Shown piece by piece: positions 63,152 to 64,000 of a stretch of 64,000 nt of DNA. The translations under genes were made by a program, and so were the position numbers. The notes under the pieces are model-generated. The model ran no database searches, was not told where the DNA came from, and was given only the letters and a program-made list of their open reading frames with translations. How positions within the stretch are numbered: position 1 is the stretch's first letter; every line of letters begins with the position of its first letter. Source of the DNA: Tridacna crocea (Eukaryota > Mollusca > Bivalvia > Cardiida > Cardiidae); NCBI GenBank assembly GCA_943736015.1, contig OX031059.1:60647159-60711158 (forward strand), read 5' to 3'.

Positions 63152-64000
63152 AATTGACTTTTGTCTTGAAGTCCCATTATTTATTCTGGTGTGATTGGCT
63201 ATTTCCTTCTGTTAATGTCTAGACAAGAGAAATTCACCTGTCTCACCATGCTGATTCTTGTATGACCCTCTGTTTTTCACCCATTAGCTCTACTGTAATA
63301 GCAAAACTTAGGGCTTATCCAAATTCAAAGATATTGGTTTGAATCCTGCCCAGTCTCACAGTTTTTCTGCTGAGCATTTGTTTATTCTGTTTCTTTGTTT
63401 CAGACTCTTTTCGTAAGTATATTCTCTGTAGTTTTGTCTTTGTACAACTATCTTATCTTATAAAGCAACTCTTAAAAAGGTCATCAGGGGGCGATTGGAC
63501 GGCGACTGCATAGACATCTTTGGGACTTTGCACTGGCGTCCAGCTAGCTACAGAGGCGGGTCATACCATCTGAGGATGACACGCCTCTGTATCCATGTCT
63601 GACCCACTCGGTCCTCACTCTGCAGCCTTGCCCAACATGTTCCTGATCATAAACAGCAGCAGCTGCTATTATATTATCTGCCTTCGGCGAGCAGCTTGCA
63701 ACCTCTCTTGAAGAAGAAAAAGATTCAACAGATTTTGTGGTGGTATAAGTGCCATTTTCACCGCAAAAGTGATCAATTATAATGAGTTAACAACGTTGGT
63801 ATAAATGTTCATGCACATCCATACTGCGCATGTGTATTTCTCACAGATAGTAAAACTATCAGCGCTATTGTGTTTTTTTCACACAAATGGCAGTAGTAAC
63901 AGCAGACCGACGGTGCACTTTTACAAGTAGAACATTCTACGGATGGTACCAGTACGGTTCCACCAGCAATAGTATTCAATGGTCAAAATAAAATGGGGAA
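63152..64000. other. No gene recognised
   Basis: Moderately GC-rich 63480-63700 is open in places but has no clear frame. GGTTTGAATCCTGCCC near 63340 is B-box-like, with no matching A box. Confidence 0.35.

Overview
The window is AT-rich animal nuclear DNA. It has no operons, almost no long open reading frames, small exons with GT-AG borders and very dense nested transposable elements. Several repeat types point to a bivalve mollusc: elements beginning TTAGCTCACCTGAGC and ending in a GGCCATCATGGCC hairpin with a tandem-repeat core, a CGCGAAAAGG...GGATTAGCCTG palindromic repeat, and DIRS-like and Tc1/mariner remnants. A heterodont close to Dreissena is my best guess; this comes from memory of such repeats, not from a search.

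Host gene. Between 15.4 and 24.4 kb ten short plus-strand segments, each between a plausible acceptor and a GT donor, join with reading phase kept at all nine junctions into one open frame of 254 codons. I do not recognise the product; long helical stretches suggest a helical-repeat-like protein. More possible plus-strand exons lie at 1.1, 13.2, 25.8, 26.2, 48.5, 51.1, 52.0 and 53.5 kb, so one transposon-bloated gene may cover most of the window. A minus-strand exon candidate is at 59.7-59.9 kb, and at 58.8-59.2 kb a 121-codon frame is broken by one stop.

Mobile elements. (1) A short hairpin MITE family (HP-MITE below; full copies about 230 bp, ends TTAACCC...GGGTTAA, with a near-perfect palindrome of about 66 bp) occurs nearly 40 times. 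(2) Two families of Helentron-like non-autonomous elements (HINE-1, HINE-2) have subterminal inverted repeats, a 3' hairpin and cores of 145-165 bp tandem repeats. (3) DNA elements whose ends can be set from target duplications: a mariner at 6.3-7.6 kb with transposase remnant, a long-TIR element at 10.1-11.6 kb, a 1.2-kb element at 27.3-28.5 kb, a 5.06-kb element at 32.8-37.9 kb, TTAA-targeting MITEs at 35.2 and 40.3-41.4 kb, and a 3.77-kb foldback element at 43.3-47.1 kb with arms near 1.58 kb. (4) A Tc1-like transposase pseudogene at 17.8-18.15 kb and a decayed DIRS-like element with an ORF1 (gag-like) fragment at 61.3-62.8 kb.

Several insertions sit inside other recognisable repeats, so the uninterrupted copy reveals the empty site. 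These nested sites fix element ends, duplication length and relative age, and are the best-supported results here. No complete transposase or reverse transcriptase, rRNA gene, CRISPR array or clearly functional tRNA was found.
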